Below, in pieces: positions 6,750-13,962 of a stretch of 42,040 nucleotides of DNA (the stretch's first letter is position 1; each line of letters begins with the position of its first letter). The stretch lies in assembly GCF_002993885.1 (NCBI RefSeq), contig NZ_PHFW01000005.1:1-42040 (forward strand). Direction: 5' to 3'. Source of the DNA: Sphingopyxis lindanitolerans. GTDB taxonomy: Bacteria > Pseudomonadota > Alphaproteobacteria > Sphingomonadales > Sphingomonadaceae. The notes beneath the pieces are model-generated. The model saw only the letters and a list, made by a program, of their open reading frames with translations. It made no database searches and was not told where the DNA came from. The translations under genes and the position numbers were made by a program.

Positions 6750-7502
6750 TCAGATCGCGGTAAAGCCGCCGTCTGCTGCAAGGCAGGAGCCGGTGACGAA
6801 CGAAGCCGCGTCGGACAGCAACCATACGGCGGCCTGGGCCTGCTCGTGCGGTTCGCTGAAACGGCCGATCGGGTGGATCGAGTTCAGATAGGGCTCAAGG
6901 CCCGCATCATTGTCCATCGCGCGCTGCAGCATAGGCGTGCGCACCGCGCCGGGCACAAGCGCGTTCACGCGAATGCCGTGCTTGCCATAGTCTGCCGCCG
7001 CCACGCGGGTCAGCCCGACCACCGCATGCTTCGCGCCGACATATTCGCCGTGCATCGGCACGCCGACCACGCCAGCGGCGGATGCGGTGTTGACGATCGA
7101 TCCCTTCGTCCCGCGCTCGATCATCGCAAGGATCTGGTACTTCATGCACAGGAACGTGCCGGTTACATTGATATCCATGCTCTGCCGAAACCGTTCGAGC
7201 GACACTTCGGCAAGCGGCAGTCCGGCCTGCGGGATCGCCGCATTGTTGAACGCGCCGTCAAGCCCGCCGAACGCCGCCAGAGTCTGCGCGACAAGTGCCT
7301 TCACGTCCTCTTCCTGTGCGATGTCGCACCGGAAATAGGCGGCCTTCCCGCCAGACGCAGCGACGACCGCCTCACCGGCCTCGTCGTTGATGTCCGCCAC
7401 CGCGACGTTGGCACCACTGGCCACCAGCAATTCCACGGTGGCGCGCCCGATGCCGCTGCCACCACCCGTCACGATTATCGTCTTGCCGCTCAAATCAGAC
7501 AT
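6750..7502 (-). CDS. linC: 2,5-dichloro-2,5-cyclohexadiene-1,4-diol dehydrogenase (LinC)
   Basis: 250 residues, the length I recall for LinC, starting MSDLSGKTIIVTGGGSGIG and matching my memory of it almost throughout. LinC is a cytoplasmic SDR that oxidises 2,5-DDOL, made from lindane by LinA and LinB, to 2,5-dichlorohydroquinone using NAD. Visible motifs: TGGGSGIG (12-19), NNAAI (86-90), catalytic Ser near 141, YVGAK with Y154 and K158. A ribosome site (GGAGGG) precedes the ATG. It is the first gene of an operon with a Rieske oxygenase and two EthD genes. That context suggests that it began as a dihydrodiol-type dehydrogenase for another aromatic. One or two residues may differ from the published enzyme. 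An unnamed homologue with the same activity is the main alternative. Confidence 0.85.
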   Translation of the reverse strand: MSDLSGKTIIVTGGGSGIGRATVELLVASGANVAVADINDEAGEAVVAASGGKAAYFRCDIAQEEDVKALVAQTLAAFGGLDGAFNNAAIPQAGLPLAEVSLERFRQSMDINVTGTFLCMKYQILAMIERGTKGSIVNTASAAGVVGVPMHGEYVGAKHAVVGLTRVAAADYGKHGIRVNALVPGAVRTPMLQRAMDNDAGLEPYLNSIHPIGRFSEPHEQAQAAVWLLSDAASFVTGSCLAADGGFTAI

Positions 7503-7541
7503 CTATCCCTCCAACAGTTTCTTATCGGCGTTCCGGTTTCA

Positions 7542-7576
7542 TTACTGGAACTTGAAGCGCACGGTCATGCCATATT
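7542..7576 (-). pseudogene. 3' end of a TonB-dependent receptor gene, cut by the transposon
   Basis: Read on the minus strand, the last codons before a TAA at 7544-7542 give GMTVRFKFQ. The aromatic last strand ending in phenylalanine (here followed by Q) is typical of outer-membrane TonB-dependent receptors. The gene would have continued rightward, but the transposon begins at 7577. A receptor upstream of linC would match the layout of sphingomonad catabolic clusters, where a TonB receptor leads the operon. The evidence is only about 11 codons. Confidence 0.5.
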
Positions 7577-7720
7577 TGTAGGCGATTGCAAAGATACTGG
7601 CCTCTGCTCGCAAACAGCGCGGATTTCTGCTCAGATTTGCTGACAGCAGGTGGGCCATGCTGCTCACGCTATGCGACAATGTGCTCGCCATCATCCGCGC
7701 CTGCTCGCAAACGGAGAAGG
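7577..7720 (+). repeat. Transposon left terminal region
   Basis: Contains the outer TGTAGGCGATTGCAA and two TGCTCGCAAAC repeats at 7605-7615 and 7702-7712. The first 127 bases recur without change at 41914-42040. The mirror region at 13030-13209 has the same elements with several substitutions. Confidence 0.85.
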
Positions 7721-7802
7721 CCTGTTCTCGCTTTCTGCCAATAGCGAGGAGTGCCGGTGAGCGGTCTGGCAGCGATCGTTCCCGCCGGGTTTGCCGTAAG
7801 CA

Positions 7803-8372
7803 TCAGCGCTCCCACTTCCTCAGGCTAGCAACGGATTGATCGTATAATGCCTGGAGCGAGCCGACCTGATTGTCTCGGAAGTGAATCGTCAGCACGAGAT
7901 TGTCATACGGCAGATTGGCCGTGCAGAGCCCCGGCCGCGAGCCTCCGCCCATGGCGGAGCAACTCGCCAGCGATGGAGGACGCTTCTGACCTGCTTCGGC
8001 TGGCAACTGGTATGTCCAGAAAACACCATCACTTACCTTGCGCAGTGTTCGGCCGCGCCATGAAAGCGGGCGACTTGCGCAGACAGTCGAGTTGACAAGC
8101 GCCTCTGTTCCCGCTGCGCGGGCACACATCCGCTTCTTGCTTGCCACGCCCACCAAGTTTCGCTCCGGCAAGCTTGCGCTCGGATTTAGGTAGAACGAGA
8201 ACCCGTCGCTGGGATCGAGCGCTGGTAGAAAGAACGGCTTATCATTGTCGGATATGTCGTTGGCTCTCGGGATGTCGAAGACTCGTCCCTCCAACCTCCT
8301 CTCGGCCGAGGCCGAGCACGCGCTGAGCAAGCTGACGATCGATAAAGAAGCTGCGGTAAGATGCCTGTTCAT
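7803..8372 (-). CDS. Predicted lipoprotein carried by the transposon
   Basis: 189 residues. The start MNRHLTAASLSIVSLLSACSAS is a lipoprotein signal peptide with the lipobox LSAC, so the mature protein would begin with a lipidated cysteine. The rest contains several cysteines (RMCARAAGTE, STVCASRP, LASCSAMGGG, PGLCTANL) that could form disulphides in the periplasm. I recognise no family. It lies 100 bases behind tniB in the same direction and inside the transposon ends, so it is probably cargo. Confidence 0.7.
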   Translation of the reverse strand: MNRHLTAASLSIVSLLSACSASAERRLEGRVFDIPRANDISDNDKPFFLPALDPSDGFSFYLNPSASLPERNLVGVASKKRMCARAAGTEALVNSTVCASRPLSWRGRTLRKVSDGVFWTYQLPAEAGQKRPPSLASCSAMGGGSRPGLCTANLPYDNLVLTIHFRDNQVGSLQALYDQSVASLRKWER

Positions 8373-8472
8373 GCCGGCAGGCTATGAGAGAAGCGCAACG
8401 TCCACAATCGGTGGCACAGACGACATGCGTTGCGTCCGCGTGCGGGAGATACCAAGGCGAGGACAGCCAGTA

Positions 8473-9450
8473 TCATATCGGCACACCGGCTTCGCGGAGC
8501 CGCTCGGTCAGGTCGCGGGTGTGTTCGGCGTCCAGCGTTCCGGCGAGGAACGCGCGTATGTCGGACGGCCGGGTGTTGAGCTGGCTGGCGAGCGCGCCCG
8601 CATCGTAACCGTTGCGCGTCAGCGTGGGTTCGAGGTCGTCAATCGCCCGCGACAGCACCTGCTCGACGATCTCGGCCGTGACGGGCTTGGCAGCGAAGCG
8701 GAAGCCCTGCTCGAAGGCGAGTGTCAGGTGCATCTCGATCTGGAGCGGGGTGCGCAGGCGCTCGGCGATGAGGTCGATCGCGTCCTCGTTCATCAAGTCG
8801 GCAACCTTGACCCCCTCGGCCGCACAGGCGCCGAGCAGCCAGGCAACATAGTCGCGGCGTTCGGCGCCGATGCCCTCATAGTCGAAGGTGGTCGTGCGGT
8901 AGCCGATCTCTTCCATTTGCGGGCGGCGCAGGTCGTTGCGTAGCCGAGGATGGCCGACCAGAAGGACCGACAGCAGCACGCCGGCATCAGCCACCACCTC
9001 CATCAACCGCTTGAGGCCGGTCAGCGTCTTGTGGTGCAGGTCATGCGCCTCGTCGACCACCAGTACGACCGGGCGCTTGCCCTTGCGCATGATGTCGCGC
9101 AGGTCGCGCTCGCGGCGCTCGGCCTGCTTGGGAATCTTCACCTGGGCACGGTCACCGGGCGAGAGATCGTAGAACAGCGCCTCGATCAGCGAGGGCAACG
9201 AGGTGCGGCGCTTGTCGACCGCAAGCGACTTGGCGACGGCGACCTTGCCCGCCCGGGCCAGCTCGTCCTCGATGCGGCGCAGCAGGTGCGTCTTGCCCGA
9301 TCCGACCAGGCCGGAGACGACGATCAACCTGCCGGTCTGCACGGCCGCACAGACCTCGCGCACGAGGTTGCGCTGATGCTCTGTCTCGAAGTTGCCGACG
9401 CCTTGGAACGGGCGGGCGAGCCCGTAGCTGGATTGAACGTCGGCGAGCAT
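8473..9450 (-). CDS. tniB: TniB/ExeA-like AAA ATPase, transposition target-selection factor
   Basis: 325 residues. Walker A is GLVGSGKT (near residues 45-52), Walker B is VVLVVDEAHD, and the Arg-rich sensor segment SVLLVGHPRLRNDL follows. This is the TniB/TnsC/MuB/ExeA class of ATPase that activates a DDE transposase and influences target choice. Its ATG overlaps the TniA stop by one base (TGATG), as in tni operons. No TniQ/TnsD-like gene follows; instead there is a lipoprotein gene. Target choice may therefore rest on TniB alone. Confidence 0.85.
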   Translation of the reverse strand: MLADVQSSYGLARPFQGVGNFETEHQRNLVREVCAAVQTGRLIVVSGLVGSGKTHLLRRIEDELARAGKVAVAKSLAVDKRRTSLPSLIEALFYDLSPGDRAQVKIPKQAERRERDLRDIMRKGKRPVVLVVDEAHDLHHKTLTGLKRLMEVVADAGVLLSVLLVGHPRLRNDLRRPQMEEIGYRTTTFDYEGIGAERRDYVAWLLGACAAEGVKVADLMNEDAIDLIAERLRTPLQIEMHLTLAFEQGFRFAAKPVTAEIVEQVLSRAIDDLEPTLTRNGYDAGALASQLNTRPSDIRAFLAGTLDAEHTRDLTERLREAGVPI

Positions 9451-11102
9451 CAGCTTGTCCCCCGTCTTGACTGGAACCGCTCTCGGATGCGGTCAGCGAT
9501 GATGGTCTTGTCGAGCGTTTCGCCCAGCAGCGCGTCGATGAAGGCGCGGTCTGCCTCAGGCAGCGAGCCGAGCGGTCGCCGGAGCTGGTCGACGATGGCG
9601 TGGCGCGCCGCGAGCCCGGTCGGGTATGCCGTCTCGACCGCCGGCTCCGGAAAAGGTGTTTGCCGCACCGCGAGCCCTGCGGTGGAGGGCGGCAGCGACG
9701 GCAGCGGCCGGTCGCCGCCCGTCACGGTCGCGCGGGGCAGCCCCAGCTGGTCAGCGAGCCGGACCACCTTGTCGAGCCGCTCCTCGGCGCGGCTCTTCTG
9801 ATACTTGCGATAGCGGTAGAGCGGCACGGCGCCGCGCGACGGCTCGTAAGGGCCATGCCGCTTGCCGTCATGCTCCACGAAGAGCTGCTGGTCGAACAGC
9901 CCCCAGAGCAGCGTCACCGTCTCGCCGGCGAGCTCGGGCTCGACCTCGTAGGAAGCGCCCTCAACCGAGACGGTCGCGTCGCCCGCAACGGTGCGCCGCT
10001 CGGGCTCACGAGCGAAGGCGCAGAACCGCTCCCATGAACACATGGCCCGCACGCCATCGCCGGGCAGGTGCCGCAGCCAGTGCTCGATCCGCGCGTGTGG
10101 CTCGGAACGATGGTCGCCGTTGTTGTAGGTGACCAGCGCACGCCGCATCCACAGATTGGCTTCCGCCTCGTCCTTGGGTTTGTGGAAGTGGTACAACGTC
10201 TCGTGCACCTCCTTCACCGTGCGGAACGGCCGCTCGACCTTGCCCTTGGCGCGGGCCGCGGTGTGCCGGTCGTCGGCCTTCGGCGGCAGATGGGTGAGGA
10301 CGCGCACGCCGAGGCTGCCCATCACCGACTGGAACACGCGCGACCGGCTGACCGGGCCGTTGTCCATGTAGATCGTGACCGGCAGGCCCTGGAACGGCAG
10401 TTCGGGCTCAGGCTTGGCGGCGAAGGCGTTGAATAGAAAGCGCAGCGCGGACTCGGCATCCTCGCCATAGACGCTGCGATATTCCTGGTAGACCACGCCC
10501 GAGCAGTCATCGACGGCCGAGAACAGCATCAGCGTGGGTTTGCCGCGACCCTGCTCGATCCAGAGCGGCGCCTCGACCTGCTTGAGGTCGGACGGGCTCA
10601 TGTCGAAGTGCCACAGCTCGTTGGATCGCCGCGCCTGAAAACGAACGGCTGCGTGGGGGCGGGTCACGCGGGCATAGTCCAGCCCTGATGAGCGGAGCAG
10701 CCGGTCGATGGTCGCCCGCTTCAGCAGGCCGGGTGCTACCTTGACCAGGCCCTCCGGCGTCTCGACGCCATCGGTTTCCAGGAACTCGATGGCGCGGGCG
10801 GTCGAAACGTGCCGGCCCTTCTTGTTGGTGGTCCTGATCTTCAGTGCGGCGACGATCTCGGCGTAGCGCTCCATCTCGGCCTGCGGGGCAACCCGCGTCG
10901 CACCATGGTCGGACCGGCGCACCGACTTGGGGCGGTTCAGCTCGCGCAACGCCCGGTAAAGGGTCCAGATGGAGATGCCATAGGCCTCGGCCGCACGGGC
11001 GATGATCTCGGTGCGACCGGGGTCGCGTGGGGGCAACAGCGACAACCGTCGGCGAAGATCGATCAGCGCCTCTCCAGGCGGTCGCTTCGCCCGGTCAGCC
11101 AT
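9450..11102 (-). CDS. tniA: TniA-type DDE transposase
   Basis: 550 residues from MADRAKRPPGEALIDLRRRL. It has an N-terminal helix-turn-helix region (AEAYGISIWTLYRALRELNR). The catalytic core has Asp in LWHFDMSPSD, Asp in TIYMDNGPVSRS and Glu in GKVERPFRTVKE. A Mu-type C-terminal beta region follows (GDATVSVEGASYEVEPELAG). Such enzymes cut and join element ends and usually form cointegrates that a resolvase then separates. The start at 11102 overlaps the resolvase end by eight bases; upstream in-frame codons to 11153 lie within the resolvase gene and are unlikely to be used. Confidence 0.88.
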   Translation of the reverse strand: MADRAKRPPGEALIDLRRRLSLLPPRDPGRTEIIARAAEAYGISIWTLYRALRELNRPKSVRRSDHGATRVAPQAEMERYAEIVAALKIRTTNKKGRHVSTARAIEFLETDGVETPEGLVKVAPGLLKRATIDRLLRSSGLDYARVTRPHAAVRFQARRSNELWHFDMSPSDLKQVEAPLWIEQGRGKPTLMLFSAVDDCSGVVYQEYRSVYGEDAESALRFLFNAFAAKPEPELPFQGLPVTIYMDNGPVSRSRVFQSVMGSLGVRVLTHLPPKADDRHTAARAKGKVERPFRTVKEVHETLYHFHKPKDEAEANLWMRRALVTYNNGDHRSEPHARIEHWLRHLPGDGVRAMCSWERFCAFAREPERRTVAGDATVSVEGASYEVEPELAGETVTLLWGLFDQQLFVEHDGKRHGPYEPSRGAVPLYRYRKYQKSRAEERLDKVVRLADQLGLPRATVTGGDRPLPSLPPSTAGLAVRQTPFPEPAVETAYPTGLAARHAIVDQLRRPLGSLPEADRAFIDALLGETLDKTIIADRIRERFQSRRGTS

Positions 11103-11691
11103 GGGCTGTTGCAGCCTCCTTGATCGATGCACCGCTGCCGCGCTTGCCTGCATAGCGATAGAGGGTCGCGACCGACACGCCCATGCGCTTGGCGATGTCG
11201 CGCACCGGCAACGTGCCCTCCTTCATCATCGCCCGTGCCGCGGCGACGTCGCTCGGGCGCATTGCCGATGGGCGGCCACCCTTGCGACCCTGCCGGCGCG
11301 CCTCCACTAGCCCCGCGGTAGTTCGCTCGCGGATCAGGGCACGCTCGAACTGCGCGATGGCGCCGAACACGTGAAAGGTGAGCATGCCACCCGGCGTTGT
11401 CGTGTCGATGCTCTCGGTCAGCGACACCAGCCCGATCTTCTCGCGCTCCAGATCCTCGGCCGTGGCGATCAACTTCTTGAGCGAGCGGGCGAGGCGGTCG
11501 AGCTTCCAAACAACCAGCGTGTCGCCTGCGCGCAGCACGTCTTCCAGAATGCGCGCCAGTTCGGGCCGGTCATCGCGCGCGCCCGACGCCTTTTCGGTGA
11601 ACACCCGCTCGCAGCCGGCCCGCCGCAGCGCATCGAGCTGGAGCTCGGGGTTCTGGTCGCTGGTGCTGACCCTGGCATAGCCGACCCGCAT
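11095..11691 (-). CDS. tniR: Transposon resolvase, serine recombinase
   Basis: 198 residues. It begins MRVGYARVSTSDQNPELQLD, with the catalytic serine in RVSTSDQ, then GDTLVVWKLDRLARSLKKLI and FHVFGAIAQFERALIRERT. It ends with a helix-turn-helix DNA-binding domain (GTLPVRDIAKRMGVSVATLYRY). It is complete. Its role is to resolve cointegrates formed by TniA by recombination at a res site, most likely the 165 bases just upstream. It is the first gene of the tniR-tniA-tniB operon. Confidence 0.9.
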   Translation of the reverse strand: MRVGYARVSTSDQNPELQLDALRRAGCERVFTEKASGARDDRPELARILEDVLRAGDTLVVWKLDRLARSLKKLIATAEDLEREKIGLVSLTESIDTTTPGGMLTFHVFGAIAQFERALIRERTTAGLVEARRQGRKGGRPSAMRPSDVAAARAMMKEGTLPVRDIAKRMGVSVATLYRYAGKRGSGASIKEAATAHG

Positions 11692-11856
11692 GAGCGTCTG
11701 ATCTTCTCCAAACTCGTGCGGGGCATACCGTTTTGCGACGCGGGTTTCCAGAACAGTTTTGACAAAGTGCGGCCCGCAGATTTACGTTGCCGGCCCAGCA
11801 AGGCGATCGGCTCGTCAGAAACGGTCGTTTTGCAGAACCGCTGAGGAGCCGGGTTC
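11692..11856 (-). promoter_or_regulatory. Candidate res site and divergent promoter region
   Basis: This gap separates divergent tniR and the plus-strand cargo genes. It contains related A/T-rich half-site-like words: CCGTTTTGCGACGCGG (11730s), ACAGTTTTGACAAAG (11750s) and CGGTCGTTTTGCAGAACCG (11820s). Repeated inverted subsites upstream of a serine resolvase are the normal form of res. I could not define subsite boundaries by eye. Confidence 0.4.
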
Positions 11857-12549
11857 ATGCAGGTGCTCGATACGGTTGGCTGGGTCGGTGATGGCGACGA
11901 CACCGACTTCTTCCTCGCAATCGAGCGCACCTTCGATCTGCGCCTGCGCTCGAACCTGCCTTGGACAACGTTCGGCGAGGTGCGTGACCATGTCGTCGCG
12001 CATGTCGCAGCCTACAGCGGGGGCGGCACGACATGCGCCACGCAGATGACGTTCTACAGGCTTCGACGCGCGCTCGGGCTTGGCCGGCACGTCGGGCCGG
12101 ATGCGCCGTTGGCGCCGCTGATCGGTGGGAAGCTGCGCCAAGCGTTCAGCGACCTGGAAGCCGATACCGACCTCAAGATGCCGGCGACGCGAGCCGGATG
12201 GCTTGGGATTGTCAGTGGTCTCTGCTTCGCTGTCGCGGTCGCGATCCTCGCCTTCACGACGCTGGCACCTCCCCTTCGCATCTTCGCTGCTGGAGCGAGC
12301 GCCTACGCGGGGCTATGGTTACGGCACCTCGACCGCCGGCGATTACCTCGGAGGTGCGACACTATCGGCGATCTCGCCCGACTGGTCACGGAGCAGAACC
12401 GTGGCAGGCTTGCCCGCGACGGCGCGCGCCTCACCGCCCCCGAGATTTGGCGGATCATCCAGCAACTGGCCGCCGAGGAGAGCGGGATCGACCCCGATCT
12501 GATTGGGTCGGAAACGACCTTCTTCCGAGCCAAAGTGCGAGCAGCCTGA
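11857..12549 (+). CDS. Transposon cargo: membrane protein with two acyl-carrier-protein-like segments
   Basis: 230 residues. The N-terminal part (GDDTDFFLAIERTFDLRL..LPWTTFGEVRDHVVAHV) follows the helix pattern of an acyl carrier protein, but the position of the phosphopantetheine serine is occupied by T in GDDT. In the middle there are two hydrophobic segments (LGIVSGLCFAVAVAILAFTT and PPLRIFAAGASAYAGLWL). The C-terminal part (CDTIGDLARLVTEQN..APEIWRIIQQLAAEESGIDPDLIGSETTFF) again has an ACP-like pattern. The family is not recognised; the ACP likeness is my inference. GAGGAG lies 8 bases before the ATG. It is presumably co-transcribed with the next membrane-protein gene. Confidence 0.7.
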   Translation: MQVLDTVGWVGDGDDTDFFLAIERTFDLRLRSNLPWTTFGEVRDHVVAHVAAYSGGGTTCATQMTFYRLRRALGLGRHVGPDAPLAPLIGGKLRQAFSDLEADTDLKMPATRAGWLGIVSGLCFAVAVAILAFTTLAPPLRIFAAGASAYAGLWLRHLDRRRLPRRCDTIGDLARLVTEQNRGRLARDGARLTAPEIWRIIQQLAAEESGIDPDLIGSETTFFRAKVRAA

Positions 12550-12577
12550 TCAATGGCTTACTGGATTGCATAGATTG

Positions 12578-13030
12578 ATGCCGAGACACGGGACATTGCG
12601 TGGCGTCGGACTGACGGCTTTGGGTGCCGTTGTCGTCGCAGGCTCTTTCGTCGCTCTCGGATTGCGACCGGATGGGATCGCCAGCTACTATCGCGATACG
12701 CTGACTCCGGCAGGGTTTGCCATTTGGTTCTGCGGCTTCGTAGCCGCCACACTCGCTCCACCCGCCATAGCTGTACTCTGCTGGTTTGGCGCCATGCGGT
12801 TCCGCTACGGGTGGCTTCTCCACATCCTGCTTGTTCCTGCCACCTACGCCGCTGTGCGAGGATCAATCGCGCTCATGCTCGCGGTAGCAAGTGAGCCGGA
12901 CAGCGATGGCCCAACGAGATGGGCTACCGATCCAGCAGTGATGCTGATGGTGGTTTGCCCCATCGTGTACTTTCTGATCTTGGGTTCCACAAAGCTGCGT
13001 GAGCATCGCGCATCAGCAAATGACTGCTAA
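12578..13030 (+). CDS. Transposon cargo: predicted polytopic membrane protein
   Basis: 150 residues from MPRHGTLRGVGLTALGAVVV, with about four hydrophobic segments: GLTALGAVVVAGSFVALGL, PAGFAIWFCGFVAATLAPPA, YGWLLHILLVPATYAAVRG and DPAVMLMVVCPIVYFLILG. I recognise no family or active-site motif. It starts 28 bases after the ACP-like gene and ends next to the right end of the transposon, so it is a passenger. The start is uncertain: the frame is open upstream to 12503, inside the previous gene. Confidence 0.65.
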   Translation: MPRHGTLRGVGLTALGAVVVAGSFVALGLRPDGIASYYRDTLTPAGFAIWFCGFVAATLAPPAIAVLCWFGAMRFRYGWLLHILLVPATYAAVRGSIALMLAVASEPDSDGPTRWATDPAVMLMVVCPIVYFLILGSTKLREHRASANDC

Positions 13031-13209
13031 TCTCGACTTTGTAGTTGGCAGATACCATGAGCGGCCCTTTGCCGTTTGCGAGCAGACGCGGATGATGGCG
13101 AGCACATTGTCGGATAGCGTGAGCAGCATAGTCGGCTCGTTGTCAGGTAATCTGGGCAGGAAAAGGCGCTGTTTGCGAGCAGAAGCTGCTACGGTTGCAA
13201 GCGCCTACA
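13030..13209 (-). repeat. Transposon right terminal region
   Basis: The inverted counterpart of 7577-7720: TTGCAAGCGCCTACA at the outer edge (13195-13209), GTTTGCGAGCA at 13074-13084 and 13171-13181, and ATAGCGTGAGCAGCATA between them. It differs from the left end at several bases. Confidence 0.8.
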
Positions 13210-13210
13210 T

Positions 13211-13771
13211 CTAAGCGCGCCGGCCTTCACCATCGGCAAGAGGCACGTGTTCCAGGATGGCGACACGGTGTGGAGCAATGTCTCTCATCCTAACGACTTC
13301 ATCTCGGACATCATGAACAACATGTTCAACTCGCATGGCAAGCGCTTCGACGCATGGACGGACGTTCAGTGGACAGCGCCCGGGTCGATGTCGCTGCTCA
13401 GCTATTATGCCGAGCCTGGCACGCCAAAGGAGGACGGGCATATGCACACGTCCATCCACGTGATGACGCCGGAGTCACCGGACACCACACATTATTTCTG
13501 GGCTTTCGGGCGCGACATCCATCCGGACAATGAGGAGTTCTCCGCAAAATTGCGCGCCGGCATCGAATATGCGTTCGAGGAAGAGGACAAGCCGATGATC
13601 GCTCTCCAACAGGCGCAAGTCGGCGATCGGGACATCATGTCCATGCGGCCTGTGCTCCTGGCTGGCGATGCTGGCGCGGTGCGCGCTCGTCGCATGCTGC
13701 GTAAACTTATCGCGCAGGAGCAATCCAACGGCGAAGAGGCGAGCGATCAGAAGCAGTCAGTGGACGCTTAG
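13211..13771 (+). pseudogene. Rieske oxygenase alpha subunit, C-terminal fragment
   Basis: The frame is open from the transposon edge and reads FTIGKRHVFQDG, then GKRFDAWTDVQWTAPGSMSL, MHTSIHVMTPESPDTTHYFW and DRDIMSMRPVLLAGDAGAVR. This is the C-terminal domain of VanA-like Rieske oxygenases (xRWxDVxWxxPxxM, HxxTPExxxTTHYFW). The Rieske cluster and iron site, which occupy the N-terminal half, are missing, so the product cannot be a working oxygenase. The gene differs from the intact one at 4401-5666. It directly precedes the TonB receptor, so an intact ancestor likely paired the two. Confidence 0.82.
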
Positions 13772-13962
13772 GATTCAGTCCGCCTGTTTCCTGGCTGACT
13801 GTCGCTTCTGTCGTAAGTCTAGCGAGATCCAGTCTGCACGTGAGTTGAAAGTCAGGTGTGATGACTTCTTGCATTAACGCTGTTTGAAAGCGCGCAAGTG
13901 CCACTGGCTGCCAAAGCAGCCAGCCAGCTTGCGAAAAATAAAGAGGGAGGGAGAGGTACAAT

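Larger units (their letters stand above)
7577..13209. mobile_element. TniA/TniB-type transposon, about 5.6 kb, with resolvase and membrane-protein cargo
   Basis: The left end TGTAGGCGATTGCAA starts at 7577, and its inverted counterpart TTGCAAGCGCCTACA ends at 13209. Each end carries two internal copies of TGCTCGCAAACNG (7605, 7702; inverted at 13071 and 13169), as expected for transposase binding sites. A second stretch, TGCTGCTCACGCTAT, is also mirrored between ends. Inside lie resolvase, TniA, TniB and a lipoprotein gene on the minus strand, and two membrane-protein genes on the plus strand. No TniQ gene is present. The 5-bp flanks (ATATT left, TCTAA right) do not match, and both flanking genes are truncated, so this copy probably lies at a deletion or recombination junction. 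Confidence 0.85.

Noticed and set aside
11857..13030. The cargo genes considered as a TniQ or antibiotic-resistance gene
   Set aside because: Neither shows TniQ zinc-finger motifs nor any resistance-family signature; both are membrane proteins of unknown type.
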